Positions 49,301 through 61,113 of a DNA stretch of 64,000 bases are shown piece after piece (position 1 is the first letter of the stretch; every line of letters starts with the position of its first letter). Origin of the DNA: Heterotrichella gracilis (taxonomy: Eukaryota; Sar; Xanthophyceae; Tribonematales; Xanthonemataceae). The translations under genes were made by a program, and so were the position numbers. The stretch covers positions 1 through 64,000 of the forward strand of contig JAULBX010019743.1 of the NCBI GenBank assembly GCA_032358255.1, in the 5' to 3' direction. The notes beneath the pieces were generated by a model, which searched no databases, had not been told where the DNA came from, and saw nothing but the letters and a program-made list of their open reading frames with translations.

Positions 49301-52300
49301 CACAGTGGTAGGGGAAGACATGCAGTGGTAAGGGGGGGTATAGAAGGGTGGATTATTTTCAGTCGTCCAGGAGGTGGTTGAATCAGCTGCGCGAAACCCT
49401 AAGCTTCAAGCCCTAAACCCTACCCCCCACCCCACGTCATCCTCCTACCCTCCCTCACTAAATTCTTCATCCCCGCGCGCATGGCAAGCCCATCTTCTCC
49501 CCACAGGAATATTCAACCCCGCCGCACACCACAATCTGTGTCAATTCCCACCCCCCACTCACCGCGATCTGTGTCTGGTCCACCATGAGCACCACCTCCC
49601 CCCCCAGCCCCCCCTCCAAGGGGAGCGAAAGCGCATCACACACCAGGCGCTTGCGGGGGGACCAGGGGGGGTAATCAACCTGCTTCCTCCCCTTTTCAGC
49701 AAGCAGGTAATGCAGGCATGCGCGCACGAGTGCGGGGCGCTGCCGCCGGGCGAAAGAGAGCAGGAAGGGCTTTAGGCCCTCCCAGGAGGAGACCCCGGAG
49801 ATGTCGCAGATTTGGGCGAGGTCGGTGAGGTGGGCGGCCAGGTAGGCGGCTGCTTGGGCAAAGGGGAGGACCTGCGGGGATAGGGTTTTGGTTAGTTTTT
49901 TTTAGGAGGGGTTTTGGGGAGGGATTAATAGGGCAGGGTTTGCAGTGGGTCAAGATAGGTTGTGGCAAACGCAAGCAGGAGGGGGCTAGGTTCCCTTGAA
50001 AGAGGACGGTATAATGTCAATCTGATATGCATGACTTCGTATATGGATGCCCACGACCGTTATGGTGCTTGCTGCGCAGCAGTGTACACCATGATGCCAT
50101 ATGGGTTTTCCCAACCCTAAAACCCTAAACCCCAAACCTTGAAACCCCACCTGCACTTTCCGTGGCGGCGTGAATGCCATGGCCTTGCGGTTGATGTCGG
50201 GAAACACCCCAAGCGTCTCGTTAGGGTCTTGACCAGGGCCCTCAGTAGGGTTTTCTCTAGGAATTTCACTAGGGCCTTCAGTGGACCTTCCGCTGGGGTT
50301 TTCACTAGGGCCTGCGCTGGACGTATTGCTAGGGTTTTCGCTAGGGTTCTTCAGTGCCGCTGCCTCCAGCGCCCGCAGCTCAACCAGGGCCTGTGCCAAC
50401 AGCTTGCGGGCTGCTGTCAGGTCCTGTTTGGTGCACCGCTGCAGCCGCGCTAGGGCCTGCGCGGGAGCAAGAGAACCCTTGGTTAGGGTTGGAGTTTGGA
50501 AAGTTGGTGAGATTCTGGTTCAGGAAACCATGGTTAGATTTTGTGTGAGACACCCCCTCAGGTCCCACTTGGTGCACCGCTGCATGCGCGCTAGGGCCTG
50601 GATGGCAGCAGCAGAAGGCATCGGTTACACAGCTGCTCTCGGCGCGACTCAGCCAACTAATAATAATGATGGTGATCATGATAGATAAAAAACTTATAAT
50701 AATTCTTGCCAGTACACATGAGCGGGTTGGCTCCCTCATGACTGTCTCAAAAATTCCTGTACAATTCCTATTCCAAACAAAACACTCGATTGCACAAGTG
50801 CCCAGCAGAGCAGACACGGTCTTATCCTCACACCACCATCCCCCACATATATTGCAAATGATATTCCAAAATTCTGACATAAATGGACAGGAATGATGTC
50901 AAATGCATGGCGCATTGTCACATGTAGGCATTCATTTGGTTATGCAACTTTTACATTGTGTCATTTATAAATCTGAGGTAATATGGCTGCGCCAGATGTC
51001 ACCTGTAGGTATGCCTTGCGGAAGGCCACATGGTGCGCCAGCTGGGAGAGGACAGCCGAGTCAACATCCCCAGCGCCTGAAGAGGTGCTGCAAGGGGAGG
51101 GGAGAAAAAATGAGCAGGGGAAGTAGGAGAGAAGAAGACTCGCCCAGTACAGCATTCAGCGTGCGCGGAACCACCAGCCAATCGCCACCGCGCCATGGCC
51201 CATCGCTGGATTTGCTGACCCCAAATTCACCTAGTTAATTTCAACCCTACCTTGGCCGCTGTGCCGCCAGCTGTTCCCCCACAGCCGCCAGCCCCTCCGC
51301 TGCCTGCTGGGTGGCGGCCGCCATGTCGCGCGTGAGGGCGACACCTGGCGCAGGCTCAAGCCCAAAGGTGTGGGGCAGGAAGTCCTCCTCCTACGCCAAG
51401 GGGGGCATTGTAGGGTTTTGATCAGGTTTGATGTAGGGTATTATGGAGTAGGGTATTGTGAGGGACTACTGGAAGATGTGGGGCAGGGAGTCCACTTTCG
51501 GTGCCAAAGCGGGTGGTAGGGTTTTGTTCTAGGGTCTTGGATCGACATTGCATGCGTTGCGAGAGCTACAAAACCCATTGCACTCTTACCCAGTACAATG
51601 GGTTTTGATAGGGTGCAGGTGTAAAGTAATATGTGGCCCACGACAGTTGTGACAAGGATTGTCCTTGGTGATGACTGGCAGGGTTAGCAGAGCAGTGGCA
51701 GAGTGTCGCCGAAGGATCTATCTTACAATTACTACGATTTATCCTGTAAATATTTATTGGCGCCATATTCACTGGCGCTGGCAAAGTGAATGCTGGCCGA
51801 TGGAGTGTACGCCTGCGCGGGGAATGCGAATTTCTTGCGCAGTATATGCAGTTGCGCTGCGCGCACCTCCCAGACCCTAATCCTAAACCCTAGACCCGAA
51901 TGCACACCTCCGAGACCCGGGCGCAGATGACGATGTTGCGCACTTCCGTGATGGTAGCTTGTATGCCTGTACAGCACGCCTGGAATGCTGCGTTGTCTTG
52001 TACCCTGCGTGCGCACCATAGGGGGTTTGGACCACATCGAATACCCTAGGCGAGGGTGTTGCAAGGTTGTGTGTGGAGGAAAGTTGTTTGACAGGCATGG
52101 AGTACGGCATCGTCTTGAACCCTGCACGTGTACCCTGACATAGGGTTGTGGCCACCTGGGACACCCTAGCCAAGGGTATTGCAAAGGGATGTGGGGTCAT
52201 GACCGCACGCCTACACACACAACCGTTGCACGCCACACATTTGGCGTCCAGCCGTTATAGCTTGTCAAAATGGAGTTGTGTGTGCGTTGTGATGCCACTA

Positions 52301-53090
52301 ACGTAGGCACCAATTTAACCAGGGCATGCTATTGTGGTTGAAATTGGCGGCTAGCCCGGGTATGCCTAGCCACCGCCCGTTAGCCCCCACCCCTACCGCT
52401 GCTGCTGCATCAGGTACACCGACGTGTAGAGGGTCTGCGGCAGGGGCCCCCCTTGGTACCAGGCCGCCTCCAGTGCCAGCAGCCCGTTCAAAACCGCCAC
52501 CGTCTGCGCGCCATCCAGGCTCGAGGGCACCTGGGAAAGGGAGCGCAAGCTTTTGCCTTGGCGCAAGAAACTGGACCTAAACTCTACACTTTAAACCCAT
52601 ATTTGAACAGCACAGGTGAGGCGCTAGGCGCTAGGAGCGGCTGCCGCCACACCAAAATACGGCCATCGTCTGACCACCATCCAGGCTCACAGGCACCTGG
52701 GCAAGGGGGTGCAAGCTTGCCTAGGTGCAGGTGACGGGTCTCAAACCCTGCACCCTGACCCTAAAACTGAACAGCAGAGGGGTGAGACGGCTACAGCTGC
52801 CACCAAGCTGGCCCCTCAACAGTAGAAGCAGGGTCCATGGCCATGTCAATTAGAACCCTCTAGGGCTGCCGAGCCCTTACCTGTCCGCTTTCAAACAGCT
52901 CGTCCGCGGTGGGCGCAGGGTCCCCGGGGCCAAAGCCCGCGTCCATCTTGGGGTCGCCTATCTCAATTGCGTTCATGGCCTCGAACAGGTTGAACTCCGG
53001 CCCGTGCAGCATTTGACCTAGCTCGAGCTGGTCGCACACCCGGCCCAGAAAGGGCTGGAGGTCGATCCACGTGGCATCGGCTTTGTCCAT
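46342..53090 (-). CDS. NAA35: N-alpha-acetyltransferase 35 (MAK10), NatC auxiliary subunit
   Basis: Thirteen minus-strand exons are in phase throughout (768 aa; human NAA35 is about 725): 53090-52881, 52530-52397, 52004-51908, 51390-51251, 51087-51003, 50456-50151, 49871-49563, 49286-49197, 48936-48834, 48607-48475, 48015-47826, 47399-47192 and 46643-46342. The family signature is near the N-terminus: FNLFEAMNAIEIGDPKMDAGF, then LLALEAAWYQGGPLPQTLYT. Later segments include TITEVRNIVICARVSEEEDF, LSNWCHVMCANKARQHRRLKRLL, FLGFELDLYPPQEFNVIYW and YCEYLLGVSLACAQQW. The end is FGAHPHFPLLQVK. MAK10 tethers the NatC complex to ribosomes with NAA30 and NAA38; neither partner is nearby. Exon 6 contains a repetitive insert read from CCCTAA-like DNA. 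Most introns carry decayed junction copies. Confidence 0.93.
46796..46862 (-). repeat. copy of NAA35 last exon start
   Basis: Matches 46590-46650 (acceptor and GVPASYMLERAQDAFA codons). It lies upstream of the real acceptor in gene orientation. Confidence 0.8.
47733..47788 (-). repeat. copy of NAA35 exon 11 end
   Basis: Matches 47828-47880 (LSKDEEWLLMQKRTAQ codons). It lies downstream of the real donor in gene orientation. Confidence 0.75.
48060..48335 (-). repeat. copies of NAA35 exon 10 end
   Basis: Two decayed copies (about 48062-48100 and 48243-48335) match 48470-48560 (QTMLQHLFLGFELDL-PQEFNVIYW and donor). Both lie downstream of the real donor. Confidence 0.7.
50204..50349 (-). repeat. 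CCCTAA-like repeat translated within NAA35 exon 6
   Basis: The coding strand here is a series of AACCCTA/GGCCCTAG-type units encoding NPSENPSNTSSAGPSENPSG and similar runs. The same sequence type fills the neighbouring introns. The reading frame stays open across it and rejoins conserved sequence at FPDINRKAMAFTPPRK. Confidence 0.85.
50543..50605 (-). repeat. copy of NAA35 exon 6 acceptor
   Basis: Matches 50418-50475 (acceptor and ALARLQRCTKQD codons). It lies upstream of the real acceptor. Confidence 0.75.
52080..52145 (-). repeat. copy of NAA35 exon 3 start
   Basis: Resembles 51966-52024 (acceptor with VQDNAAFQACCTG codons). It lies upstream of the real acceptor. Confidence 0.6.
52658..52730 (-). 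repeat. copy of NAA35 exon 2 acceptor
   Basis: Matches 52493-52560 (acceptor and VPSSLDGAQTVAV codons plus flanking intron). It lies upstream of the real acceptor. Confidence 0.75.
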
Positions 53091-53661
53091 GGCTGGTGAA
53101 ATAGGGCCCCGGTGGGCGGGGTCAACTATATATACGTATGCATGGGCGTGGGTTTAATGAGGAGGCCAAACGCTAGTATGCAGAAATTGCGAGGTGCAAG
53201 ACAAGGTATCAGGGTGTACGTTGGTTTAGTGTTGATAGGCGCTAGCTGCTACACGTGGCATAGCACTTCGGTGCCTGCGCACGGAGGTGGTGATGCATGC
53301 ATGCAGCGGCCTTATGCATGCATACGAGGCAGTGCCAATGAATCTTGTAATCTTGTTTATGCAAGCGGTAGGTAACCACAAGCGATGATTTGACGCAGCA
53401 TGCTCTGCGTGGTATTACGTTGCAGCCAACTGGGTAGACCTGCTAGCCTGATGCAGGTTTATAAACGGGAGGCGGGTGCTGTGTACGGCAAACCAATGGC
53501 GGGAAACACACCTAACTTCGCCTGCGGGTGTTGTTGTTTTAACCAAAACAAAAATCTCCACAGTCGCAGTTGTGTGGGGCGACTAGACGTGGGTGGCTTG
53601 CAGCGCACTCTTTTGGGTCCGCCTTATCTCTGCTACACCTCTCTGTAACCCCAAGGGGACA
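53091..53661. promoter_or_regulatory. divergent region between NAA35 and the tandem family
   Basis: Contains gctagctgct and tgcatgcatgca-type sequences near 53240-53330 that recur upstream of the other two tandem copies (about 56340-56420 and 61003-61040). The duplicated unit therefore includes upstream sequence. Confidence 0.5.
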
Positions 53662-55967
53662 ATGGCACGCTGCGTTGCATCCACCCCGGTCGTGACACCA
53701 GCCTCAACGTCAGCACACAAGGCCACAGCGCGAACCCCATGCCGCAGCACCCATAAACAGGCACAGTGCTTAGCCTACAGCAACCATCAACCCTCCCTGC
53801 GCGGCCCAGGACGGCCCAACCTACACAGGGTGTGGCAAGTCAACGGGGCTCGCACGTGCACCAGGCTTGTTTGCGCTGCCAGCTCGGGCCAAGGGGGTGG
53901 CGAGAGGGGTCCTGGCACGCTTACAAAGTCTCAAGAGGTACTGGGAGTGGGCTTGAAGACCGGCGGTGCAGTGCTTGCATATATGCATGCATTATAGCAC
54001 CTGCACCAAGAGAGGGGACCCACACGTGCCCTGAGCCACTTGCACGTTCCTTGCTGTCGCAGTTGGTTTTCATACTTTCACTCCGCCATTTTCCTGCCTG
54101 TAGGTGTGCCACTGCAGCTTTCTTTGAGCTGCAGCTCATAGGCACCACAGCCTTGTGGGCAACTTGCCTTTTGTTAAACCCTAGCTATCACCTATACCTA
54201 ACATTCCTCAACCCTGCGTGATCACTGCACCCAACAACCCTAAACCTTTGTCGAGTACCGCACCCAAGGAGCCTATGGTAGGTCTAGCTAGACTCAACCC
54301 TCATCTACACCCTAGACACTGAAACCTCAGTGTCGTTCACACCTAAATTTAGTTGAAACGCTTGCATGGCGTCTCCACATAACCTTCAACACCCTAAACC
54401 CAAAGCCAATCCAACTGCATGTGCTTCCCCCACACCCCTCTCCCCTCCTCCCAGAGTCTCGCTGGGATCCCCCCCGCACCACTCCCCCCCTCTCCCCTCC
54501 CTCAGGTGATATCTACTCGTGGGCCGCTGGCAAGGATTTCCTCGCCGGCGGTGTTGTTCTTCTTGTTTGTCTTTGTGGTAGTTGCCCTGGTCGCAAGGGT
54601 GCCGCTGCCGGTGGTGGCAATACTGGTGAGGAAAACCCTACAACCCTTAACCCTAGGGCCTGCAACACTTACCCTGAATCCTTGGAAACACTGAAGCTTA
54701 CATAATTGTACAAAGCCATGTACAATTGTAAAGCCAAAACGAGAGAAGCTTGAAACCCTGGTGGAGCGTAAACGCTGACAATGCAATAGGGCGATCCAAA
54801 GGGGCCTGTGGGTGGGTCATGTCATGCCTCAGTGTATGCCTAGCCCTTGTATATTCAACCTAGCCTACTTTTGCATAGGATGAGTGTTTTCATAAAATTG
54901 CTTTGTACCCCTTTGCAAATAATTTTCATTTCTCCTCCGTGTCGCTTGCTTGTTATCTTCAATTCCCTTGGGATTTACGGCAATGCTTACCTGGCTACAA
55001 AGGCTGGAATTGTGGGGGATTTGCTTAACCACATTCATGCTCTGCAGGCATGTGCATCGGTAAGTGTATGGGTATTTGTTTCATGGTACATCGGTGTTTC
55101 ATTTATAAAACTATTACCGTAGACTGTTTGTACACTTTTGAGCCCTTCATGCTCATTTGGCCACTATGGTTAGAGAAGTGCACACGCTTAATTACTTCCA
55201 TGCTTTGCAGGCTTTTGGTGGTATGGCATGGACCGCGTTCTCATCCCCATCTATGGGGACCACCAGCAGCTTCTCTCTCCCCGTACTCCCCACATCAATC
55301 CCCAATTTGCCCACGTTTGGAGCAAAGTCAGACGCACAGTCGGACATTGTTGAGGTGCGGGCGCAGTACCCCTATGCACCACCCACCCACCACCCACACC
55401 CACACCCACACCATGTGGTGCAGTACCCCTTGCACCACCTCCCCACCACCCACCCACCACCACACGCAGGTTGTGTTCCAGACCCGCCGAGGCAAGGTGG
55501 TGGCTGAACCCACACTGCTGCCCCGCGCGCGCCTGGCTGGGTGTGGGGGCGGCCTGCAGCTTGATGCGCTGATCATTGGCCTTGACGCGCTGCCACCTGG
55601 CACTGCGTTCGAGCTGCACGTGGAGGACGCGCTGCCAGGTGAAACCCTAAACCTTACATCTTGAGATTGCATGCACTGGCAGGTGGGAGCCAGGTTAATA
55701 AAATGAAAGCCTCATAGACTATCTGCTTGTAAATCTCAGGGCTGTATGATGACTTGCGCACCCCCTTGCATGCAGACGGCGCCGAGACATTTTGTGCATT
55801 TCAGAAGGCTGCATTTATATCCCACATGCCCCCCCCTGCGTGCAGGCGGCGCCAAGTCAGCGTCCGGAGGCGGTGTGCGCCACCGGCTGTACCCAGGGAG
55901 TGAGGATGCAGCGACGCTGGCCAGCAGGGCGGGGCGCCTGGTGGTGGTGGTCAAGGGGCAGCAGTGA
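53662..55967 (+). CDS. tandem family copy A, probable plastid-targeted membrane protein of unknown function
   Basis: Supported exons are 53662-53937, 54506-54625, 55211-55354, 55470-55638 and 55846-55967. All phases match, giving 276 aa; one more phase-0 exon ending at 55061 is possible. The N-terminus (MARCVASTPVVTPASTSAHK, ending near RLVCAASSG) is typical of a plastid transit peptide. Exon 2 encodes a hydrophobic segment (AVLFFLFVFVVVALVARVPL). A Ser/Pro-rich linker follows, then a compact C-terminal domain: EPTLLPRARLAGCGGGLQLD, IIGLDALPPGTAFELHVED, GGGVRHRLYPGSEDAATLA and GRLVVVVKGQQ. I do not recognise the domain. The alternating hydrophobic pattern suggests beta strands. Copies B and C follow in the same direction. 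Confidence 0.7.
55772..55795 (+). repeat. short copy of the copy-A last exon acceptor
   Basis: The string tgcatgcagacggcgccgag mirrors tgcgtgcaggcggcgccaag at 55839-55858. It lies upstream of the real acceptor. Confidence 0.65.
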
Positions 55968-56679
55968 CAAGGGTGGGGGGTGAGGAGTGGGGAGCCCTAG
56001 TATAGGGTTTTGGGGGGCGGAGCACTGTAGGATAGGGTATTACACTCAGGGGAGGAACCCAGGGGAGGAAACTAAGGACAGGGTGTCTGGTGCAGCAGTG
56101 CCACGGAAGCAGTTTTAACCCTAGGGTAGGGTATCAGTAGCAGGAGGAGAATGCTAGGGTAGGGTAGTGGCGCAGCTGGTGGTGGTGGTCACGCCCCACT
56201 GGTGACTAATATTATTAACGGTATGGGGAAATTAGCTTTGTTTTTTTGCACTTTGTCATTGCGTGGTTTTCTGGCTATGCGCTACTGCTATTGGTGCATC
56301 TCTGGGAAATGATAAAGAGTACCCACATTGCTCCGTTGACGGTTGCTACTTCAAGTGGTCCTGTAATGGTTGCATCGTAACTGCGAAAGATGCATGCATG
56401 CATGTTTATGCATGCATAGATGGACGGCAGAGCCCAGGACAGTCGGGGGCGCGGATGGCCCACTGCGCCACTGAAAGCGTAGTAGCGCTGCTATTCTCCA
56501 GTCTTGTGAAGGTATGTAGGCTAAACCCTCAAACACTCCCCACAATCGCCCTAGCACTTTTTGCCTTTCTTTGGTTTCAGAGGCTGCTTGTCGTACAGAC
56601 GGAGGGGCAACCTGTGACCTAATAATACGCCATATATGCGCATGGTGCCTCTACCCCTCAATATCAGCGTATTGAACGC
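55968..56679. other. spacer between copies A and B
   Basis: Contains a decayed copy of the copy-A C-terminal codons and stop near 56165-56205 (cagctggtggtggtggtcac). GCATGC palindromes near 56390-56425 match the upstream region of copy A. No separate gene is supported. Confidence 0.5.
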
Positions 56680-59600
56680 TTGTATATATCACCCGCACTT
56701 GAGCACGCACTGGCACGCACGCACGCACTCCGCACGCTGTGCAATGGCTTTGTCCGCGATGGCTCGCTGCGTTGCACGCACCCCCGTCTTAAGCTTGGCA
56801 CGAGCCCCGTGTCAGCACGCAAGGCCACTGCAAGACCTCTTCACGCCAAAACCCACAGTACAGCGCCCTCCTGGTTGCTCCACAGCTACCCACAGCGAGG
56901 CCAACCCCTGCCCACCCTGCCTAGGCCACGGCCAGTCAAGGGGGGTACCCGCAGGCTTGTCTGCACAGCCAGCGCGAGCCAAGGAGACCGGGGTTCTGCA
57001 GTGCTTACATCCATCAAGGTACTGGAGGCGCGCGTGGAAGGCTGTAGTCCGCTGGACGCATATATCTGAATGCATGCATAACAATAGGACGTATTCGGGG
57101 CATAACAAAAACATAGTGCTTGCGTAATGCACCGAAGCGGCGGTGGAACCTCTCACGTGCCTTGTTTCTATCTACTTTCTCTAGTTTCCTGGCTGATATA
57201 CCATGCTCGCTCTTCAGCTGCAAACTGGCACGGTGCCTTCATCGCACCCAGTACCCTCTGGTCCCGTCCCCCACCTCTACACGCCGTTCCCCCGCTCGGG
57301 GTGCACTGCACCTGTTGGATGTTTGCAAAACACCATCCCCCCTTTACCCTTTCTCACCTCTGATTGTGAGGTCCCTTCTAGTCTCGCCGCTGCCCACTCT
57401 CCCCCAGCCTCCCAGTGCTAGCATACACCCCCTTGACTCTAAACCCTAAAACCCTTGCTTACACCACCACTTCCCCTTCCTCCCAGGCCATCCTCATTGT
57501 GGCTGGATTTTACGCCAATTTTTACACCTTGTTCTGGATGGCGTGAGTGTGGTCGTGGTCGTGGTATACTTGGCCGCTGCTGCTGGTGAGAGGAATCCTA
57601 AACCCTAAACCCTAAACCCCAATATGGATGGCGGCGACGGGGTCGTGGTCAGGGTATACTTGGCCGCTGCTGCTGGTGAGAGGTACCCTAGACCCTAAAA
57701 CCCAATATGGATGGCGGCGACGGGGTCGTGGTCAGGGTATACTTGGCCGCTGCTGCTGGTGAGCTCGAGGTGTATATACCTCGAGGGCATACCCTGGACC
57801 TTGAAACACAACCCTCACAAGCCTAAAACTTAGGGAACCTAATCCAAGGAACAGATCCTGGGTGAGTACTCCTAGTGGGTGGCTGGGAGTGGTGGGGGCG
57901 CTGCTGGCGAGGGGCCCTAATTAGTTTCTTCACACGAAAAACCTTTAACCCTAGGGGAGCCCATACAAGGGGTGAAACCCTAAACTCTAGGGGAGCTGTT
58001 ACACGTGAGTACCCTACACTCTGTCCGCACATTATCCCTCATGCAAGGGACTGGTGGGGACAGTCCAACGAGTGGCCATGCCAGATGGAATTCTTGGTGA
58101 CTGAAATTGCAAATTCAGCAAATTTGGAATTCCTGGTGACTGAATTTGCTCGGACAGGGTGGGGAATTTCTGGTAACCTTCCCTCTCAGCCCCCACAATA
58201 TGCATACGCCACACATCAAGTTGGTTTTTTGAAGTATACTCAGGTTTTGGACAAGATACCGCGCAATACCTGCTTGCACGTGGCATGCACACGAATTCAG
58301 GTGCAGGGCCCATGTACACAACACAGGGGCGCGTCACCAGGGGTATGGTTTAGGGTTTTAGGGTGAAGCACAGAGCCATGTGAGCAATACCACATGTACC
58401 CTTGGCGGCAGTTGTTAGATACCTTGTGTTGCCCATGAGCCCTAGATTTGAACCCTAGATTTGAGGCGAGGGGCCAATCGTTTAGGGCCCTTTTGTTCCT
58501 GCAGGGTTGCGTGGTCTGTGGTACGGACATGTTTTCACCCATAGCGGGCATAGAGGACTCCCCAGTCACCCCCATCCCCCCTCCCCTCCCAGCACCCCCC
58601 AAGATAGTCCCCACCCTGTCCCTGGATGGAACACAACGAGTCGTTCTGGAGGTGAGTGAGTGTACTTCCCCACCTTCCACATGCCATCCCACCATACATC
58701 ACCCGCCATCCCCGCTTCTACCTACCCGCCAAGGCATTTTGGTGGGCCAGGAAGCCATAGTTTTAGGGTTTAGGGTTTGGGGTTTGGGGTTTTACTTAGC
58801 CTGGCTCCCTGCCGCACCCCACCCCACAGCCTACCCCCAGCTGACTCTGGGTAATGGTAGTATAACTAGACAGCACACTGAACCCTAACCACTCAAAACC
58901 CTAAGCACCCTGAACCCTAAGCATCCTGAACCCTAAGCACCCTGAACCCTAAGCACCTTGAACCCTAGGCACCGTCAACTTAACGCACCCTGAACCCCAA
59001 GCACCTTGAACCCTAAGCAGTACTACCATGGCTACTGTATTATCCTGATACTATAATTGTCCCAATCCTGAACACCTAAACCCTTAACAGGGCAACTTGC
59101 CCATTGCGGCACCTGGCTGCTGGGTACGTGATCCAAACGGGGACCTGAAATCCTCATGACAATGTAAACCCTTGCATTGCTCCCTTGGCATATACTATGG
59201 GCCGCGATGTAACCCCCCTGTTACCCCATGGCTGTATTTGGACCCTTTTTGTGTAAATGGATATGCCGACCATAGCCTGGGAGCTAGCATTGCACAAAAG
59301 GTTATCTGACATCGACTTGCAAACTTTGAATTCTTGACCAGTACCTCAACCCATCCGTACACCCCGCCTGCCTCTGCACCGACCACCTCATCCCGTGCAC
59401 CCCCCTCCCTGGTCTACAGGTTGTGTTTGAGGACCCTTCCGGCAGCCAGGTGTATGCCCCCACACTGGTGCCCTGCGCGCGCCTGGCTGGGTGTGGGGGC
59501 ACAATGGATCTCGATGCGCTGGTGATCGGCCTCGATGCGCTGCCACCTGGCGCTGCGTTCGAGCTGCACATGGAAGATGCGGCGGCAGGTGACACTCTAA

Positions 59601-60515
59601 AACCTTTAACATCAAGTGAAACCCTGCGACGCCAGGTGCACGCCATCCCCTGCGCCACCTGTCAGGTGGGACCCTAAGCCGTGTACCCTGCGCTGGTGGT
59701 TCATATTGGGGAAGTGCGTACCGTATGCGACCCGACTGGGGAGGGCGGTGAGCGGGTGCAACACCAAACTCTAAACCCTAAAACCTGGCATCTGCTGGTG
59801 CAACCAGGCGCTGCGCAGTGGAGGGCGCGGTGGTGTACCCTAGCCCAAAGCCCATACCCTACACATGAACCCTAAATACCAGCCCCAAGCGGCCACCTTG
59901 CGGTGGCGGTGGAGGGTGGAGGGTGCCGTGCCCATGGTGGGGGTGGGGCCGCAAGGTGCATGTGGTAGGGCTTTGCGCTGTGATCATGCAGCATGCGTGT
60001 GTGTGGATGGGATCCTGCCCGGGGGGGGCGCTTCCCCACGCACGTCATGGGGCAAAGGAGCTGCCCCTCGTCCTTATGCAGTATTCAGGATCTAGGGTTC
60101 GTGTATTTAGGGTTTAGGGTTCAGGTTTTGAGGGGCGAAGGAGCTGCTCCTTCTTGCAGACATGTGAATGTGGAGAGTTTAGGTTTGTAGGGTTCAGGGT
60201 CCTGGGTACAGGGTTCAGGGTTTCGCCTGTACCTGTACCCATTGGAGTCAGCACTAAGCCAGCTTCCGGAAGGAGGACACATCAGTAACTGTATATCTGT
60301 GCCTCTGTAGGGTGCGGGCCTGTGTTTGTAGCCTTTTAGGGTTGTAACTCTCAACTTGAGAGCTAAAGCCGTCCCCTACTTCCCCCCATGCAGGTGGCGC
60401 CAAGTCAGCGTCTGGAGGCGGTGTGCGCCACCAGCTGTACCCAGGGAGTGAGGATGCGGCTGCGTTGGCAAGCAGGGCGGGACGCCTGGTGGTGGTGGTC
60501 ACGGGGCAGGAGTGA
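56680..60515 (+). CDS. tandem family copy B
   Basis: Supported exons are 56680-57018, 58505-58651, 59420-59588 and 60394-60515, phases matching (258 aa without a membrane exon). The transit-like N-terminus contains VSARKATARP and ends RRLVCTASASQG. The C-terminal domain is nearly that of copy A: YAPTLVPCARLAGCGGTMDL, VIGLDALPPGAAFELHMED and GRLVVVVTGQE. The ATG equivalent to that of copies A and C (MARC, 56757) is in a different frame from the conserved part, so translation would need the ATG at 56680. I could not place a membrane exon equivalent to copy A exon 2: a hydrophobic stretch at 57487-57543 (AILIVAGFYANFYTLFWM) does not join in phase. Copy B may therefore be altered or partly decayed. 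Confidence 0.6.
57549..57765 (+). repeat. three tandem copies of a VVVVYLAAAA-type segment with donor
   Basis: The string gtatacttggccgctgctgc followed by a GTGAG donor occurs three times (about 57563, 57652 and 57737). The copies are separated by ccctaaacc runs and ggatggcggcgacggggtcg. This looks like a duplicated exon end in an intron of copy B. Confidence 0.75.
58876..59022 (+). repeat. interstitial telomere-like tandem repeat
   Basis: About eight units of the form ctgaaccctaagcac lie in a copy-B intron. The core CCCTAA matches the TTTAGGG telomere repeat on the other strand, with fixed extra bases per unit. Confidence 0.8.
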
Positions 60516-61113
60516 TGCGAGGGGGTTAAGGTCTAGGGCGGGGTTAGCAGGGTGTGGGGTTTTAGCTAGCTAAAGCTTTACCTGCTAGCCTGCAGTTGGC
60601 TAAGTACGTGCATTTGCAGTAGTACAGCCAGGTTATAGAGGGTACTGCTGGATTACATGCAATAGGAAATGGAATAAGCCTAGATGGAGGGTGCAAGTGT
60701 GCCGGGTGTGGCAGCAAACCCTTGCATAGGGTTTCAATGGCAGCGATTTCTATGGTAGGGTACTGGGGCAGGCGCACCTTGTGTACGCTTGCCAGAAAGG
60801 GTAGGGCGAGTGGTAGTTGTGGATGGCACAGTGGATTTTGGCACAGCGGTGGCACTGGAGGAAATGCCTAGGTTAGGGTATCAACGACACCCTAGGGTTT
60901 GCGAGCCCACAAACTGGGCGTGTACTATATATAGGACCGTGTGCAAAGGGTAAAGACACTGATTAGATAACGATTACTTGCTTTGTTCTGCTTATAGGCG
61001 CTAGCTGCTTCAGGTGGCTTTGTAAAAGTTGCGACTCAACTGCGACCTCAATAGCGGCGTATTGAACGCGCTTGTATATCACCTGGCCTGCGATGTATCG
61101 CTGCACTCCCCAT
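60516..61113. other. spacer between copies B and C
   Basis: The right part (from about 61000) resembles the sequence upstream of copies A and B (ggcgctagctgcttcaggtgg). No gene is supported. Confidence 0.5.

Noticed and set aside
54847-55122. Hydrophobic open frame in copy A as a second membrane exon
   Set aside because: A phase-0 donor exists at 55061, but no convincing acceptor was found, and part of it resembles a copy of the next exon's acceptor region; left as a possibility only.
58876-59022. Regular repeats considered as a CRISPR array
   Set aside because: Units are about 15 bases with no unique spacers, and the context is a eukaryotic intron.
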